From: DATKMG01 sp035541995
Lineage (GTDB): Bacteria; Acidobacteriota; Terriglobia; Versatilivoradales; Versatilivoraceae
DNA length: 5,769 bases
Assembly (NCBI GenBank): GCA_035541995.1
Contig: DATKMG010000550.1
Span: 1 to 5,769 of the forward strand
Reading direction: 5' to 3'
Shown here in pieces: positions 4,294 through 5,769 of this stretch. A program made the translations under genes and the position numbers. The stretch's first letter is position 1; every line of letters begins with the position of its first letter. The notes beneath the pieces were generated by a model. That model ran no database searches, was not told where the DNA came from, and saw only the letters and a list, made by a program, of their open reading frames with translations.

Positions 4294-5274
4294 ATGAAAG
4301 GGTCAATAACGCGAAGAGACTTTATGCGGGCCTCTGCCGTTGGAATGATGGGCTTGCCGACCTTGAGTGCCTCAAGTTTTGGACCTGTTTTCGAGCCTGA
4401 GACGGGAGCCGACGCATCCATCCCAAAGCGGAAGCTGGGGAAGACGGGAGTCAGCGTCTCCCAGCTCGCTTTCGGCGGCGGGTCCCGCTTTGTCCAATAC
4501 AAAACCGACGCTGAGGCAGTAGAAGTCCTCAATTGGGTCATCGATCATGGTGTCAATTACCTCGACACCGCTCATAACTATGGGGATGGCCTGAGCGAAA
4601 CTCGTTATGGGATGGTCATGAAGCTCCGCCGCAAAGAGGTGTTCTTGGTCACCAAGATTGCGGCTCGGGAGCCGGAGGGCTTTCAACGGGATTTCGAATT
4701 GAGTCTAAAACGCCTTCAGACCGATCATGTTGACCTGTTGCATATCCACGGTGTGGGTAAAATGGACGATGTAGATAAAATCGGCCAGCGTGGAGGAGTT
4801 TATGAGGTACTGGCCCGATTGAAATCACAAGGGGCCACCCGGTTTATCGGGTTCACCAGTCACACCGATGGGGCCGCTGCAAAGAACCTGATTGAACGCT
4901 TTGATTTCGATTGTTGCATGATGCAATTAAATCCCTCCAAGGCTGGGAACTTCGAGGATCTGGCCTTGCCCGCAACACTAAAGAAGAACATGGGCGTGGT
5001 AGCTATGAAAGCCACTGCTCAGGAGAAAATCCTGGGTAGTGGACCGGGGAAGGCCAACATCGACGAATTGTTAAGGTATGCCTTGAGCCTGCCGGTAGCT
5101 GCTGTGAATATCGGGATGCCCAGTTTTGAGATGGTTAAGCACAATGTGGAAGTAGCAAGGGCATTCAAGCCGATGACACCAGCGGAAAAACAAGATTTGC
5201 TGAAAAGAATGGCTTCTACAAAAACCGGCCTGGAAGCCCATTTTGGTCACCATAGCGACATTCACGACGCCTGA
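4294..5274 (+). CDS. Tat-exported aldo/keto reductase family oxidoreductase
   Basis: A 326-residue protein with a twin-arginine signal (ITRRDFMRASAVGM, residues 5-18, then a hydrophobic run to about 28) fused to an aldo/keto reductase barrel starting near PKRKLGKTGVSVSQLAFGGG (44-63). The classical tetrad is present: Asp91 and Tyr96 in LDTAHNYG, Lys121 in VTKI, and His152 in LLHIHG. Members reduce carbonyls with NAD(P)H; the substrate here is unknown. Tat export implies folding in the cytoplasm with cofactor already bound. No C-terminal cysteine cluster is seen, so it is not one of the ferredoxin-fused reductases. The ATG at 4294 follows AGAAGG at 4 nt and is the only start that keeps the RR motif at the N-terminus. 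It is transcribed from its own promoter, divergent from the DUF2203 gene; fabH follows 196 nt later and is probably independent. Confidence 0.93.
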   Translation: MKGSITRRDFMRASAVGMMGLPTLSASSFGPVFEPETGADASIPKRKLGKTGVSVSQLAFGGGSRFVQYKTDAEAVEVLNWVIDHGVNYLDTAHNYGDGLSETRYGMVMKLRRKEVFLVTKIAAREPEGFQRDFELSLKRLQTDHVDLLHIHGVGKMDDVDKIGQRGGVYEVLARLKSQGATRFIGFTSHTDGAAAKNLIERFDFDCCMMQLNPSKAGNFEDLALPATLKKNMGVVAMKATAQEKILGSGPGKANIDELLRYALSLPVAAVNIGMPSFEMVKHNVEVARAFKPMTPAEKQDLLKRMASTKTGLEAHFGHHSDIHDA

Positions 5275-5283
5275 CAATACTGC

Positions 5284-5309
5284 GCCGCTCGGACAATCCA
5301 ACCAGCGGC
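5284..5309 (+). terminator. Possible weak terminator after the reductase gene
   Basis: GCCGCT (5284-5289) and AGCGGC (5304-5309) form a 6-bp stem around 14 nt, 10 nt past the stop codon. It is followed by AATTCT rather than a T-run, so intrinsic termination would be poor. Confidence 0.25.
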
Positions 5310-5470
5310 AATTCTCCAGAGTGCAGCGTGGATCTTGAGAATACGCGGGCCGCTTAACAGCCTGCGAAAATGGAGTGTAGTTCTGTGCTTACCAATCGGG
5401 GAGATGATTGCAGGGCCGGCATTTCTTTGGAAGTGGTTAAGCCGCTAATTCCCTTTCGCGGAGAAGATTG

Positions 5471-5769
5471 ATGAAATCTGGTCTTCCGGTTCAAATCAGT
5501 GGCATCGGATGTTATGTCCCAGAGCGAGTCTTGGATAATTTTGAGTTGGAAAGGATGGTCGAAACCAACAATGAATGGATTCTGCAGCGGACCGGCATTT
5601 CGGAACGTCACATTGTGGCCAAAGGAGAGGCCACGTCTGACATGGCGGAACAGGCAGTCAGGAGGCTCTGTGAGTCGACCGGGTTGAAGATTGCCGAGAT
5701 CGAGCTGGTGATCGTGGCCACGGTCACGCCCGACAAGGTGTTTCCGGCCACAGCCTGCCTGGTCCAGCA
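5471..5769 (+). CDS. fabH: Beta-ketoacyl-ACP synthase III (FabH), N-terminal part, cut by window
   Basis: The first 99 codons (plus 2 nt) of a thiolase-fold condensing enzyme that joins acetyl-CoA or another acyl-CoA to malonyl-ACP to start fatty acid synthesis. Motifs in order: ISGIGCYVPERVLDN (9-23), the NNEWILQRTGISER segment (33-46) with Trp36 and Arg40 matching the CoA-binding W32 and R36 of E. coli FabH, then TSDMAEQAVRRLCE (55-68) and LVIVATVTPDKVFPATACLVQ (from 79). The catalytic Cys and the later His and Asn lie beyond the window, so activity and the split from FabH-like secondary-metabolism paralogues cannot be checked. The ATG has GGAG 7 nt upstream. The usual partners plsX and fabD are not on the upstream side; a reductase gene is there instead. 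No convincing promoter was found in the 196-nt gap. Confidence 0.93.
   Translation, partial: MKSGLPVQISGIGCYVPERVLDNFELERMVETNNEWILQRTGISERHIVAKGEATSDMAEQAVRRLCESTGLKIAEIELVIVATVTPDKVFPATACLVQ

Noticed and set aside
5354..5611. Minus-strand 85-codon open frame over the fabH start
   Set aside because: It is antisense to clear FabH motifs and has no recognisable features.
1..5769. Search for a defence island, CRISPR, toxin-antitoxin or mobile element
   Set aside because: All seven genes belong to recognisable housekeeping or enzyme families; no spacer array, transposase, integrase or toxin pair is visible.

Overview
The window is ordinary bacterial chromosome: seven protein genes, two of them cut by the window ends, with short, structure-rich intergenic gaps. 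Nothing points to a phage, plasmid, transposase or CRISPR array. Base composition looks moderate and even throughout. The gene mix is a secreted creatininase-family enzyme, a DUF2203 protein, a Tat-exported aldo/keto reductase, YggX, and a TGS-domain GTPase with unusual G motifs. This suggests a Gram-negative-type environmental bacterium, perhaps Acidobacteriota or a related deep lineage. That placement is inference from gene content only and is weak.

Layout from left to right. 1-615 (minus): creatininase-family metal hydrolase with an N-terminal signal peptide; its C-terminus runs off the window, and it appears to start at an ATC codon behind a perfect AGGAGG. 616-1011: no gene, but it holds a 12-bp perfect hairpin overlapping a nine-codon mini-ORF, and a CCCCCTT/AAGGGGG palindrome. 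1012-1290 (minus): yggX, with its own near-consensus extended -10 promoter placed against the stop codon of the next gene. 1405-2397 (minus): GTPase with a C-terminal TGS domain. 2398-2733: divergent spacer containing a train of back-to-back hairpins and candidate promoters. 2734-3636 (plus): murB. 3637-3738: convergent spacer with an imperfect inverted repeat. 3739-4113 (minus): DUF2203 protein. 4114-4293: a compact divergent regulatory region. 4294-5274 (plus): Tat-signal aldo/keto reductase. 5471-5769 (plus): N-terminal third of fabH, cut by the window end.

The genes do not form one pathway. MurB (peptidoglycan precursor synthesis) and FabH (fatty-acid initiation) are envelope housekeeping enzymes. 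YggX is linked to iron-sulfur and oxidative-stress protection. The GTPase is probably ribosome- or RNA-associated. The creatininase-like protein and the reductase are predicted to act outside the cytoplasm. Most genes seem to have their own promoters rather than sharing operons.

I found no convincing new multi-gene system. The best leads are non-coding: the ATC start, the mini-ORF/hairpin leader, the hairpin train at 2545-2626, and the divergent promoter region at 4146-4265, which has overlapping -35 boxes, a 14-bp palindrome and three 15-nt repeats.
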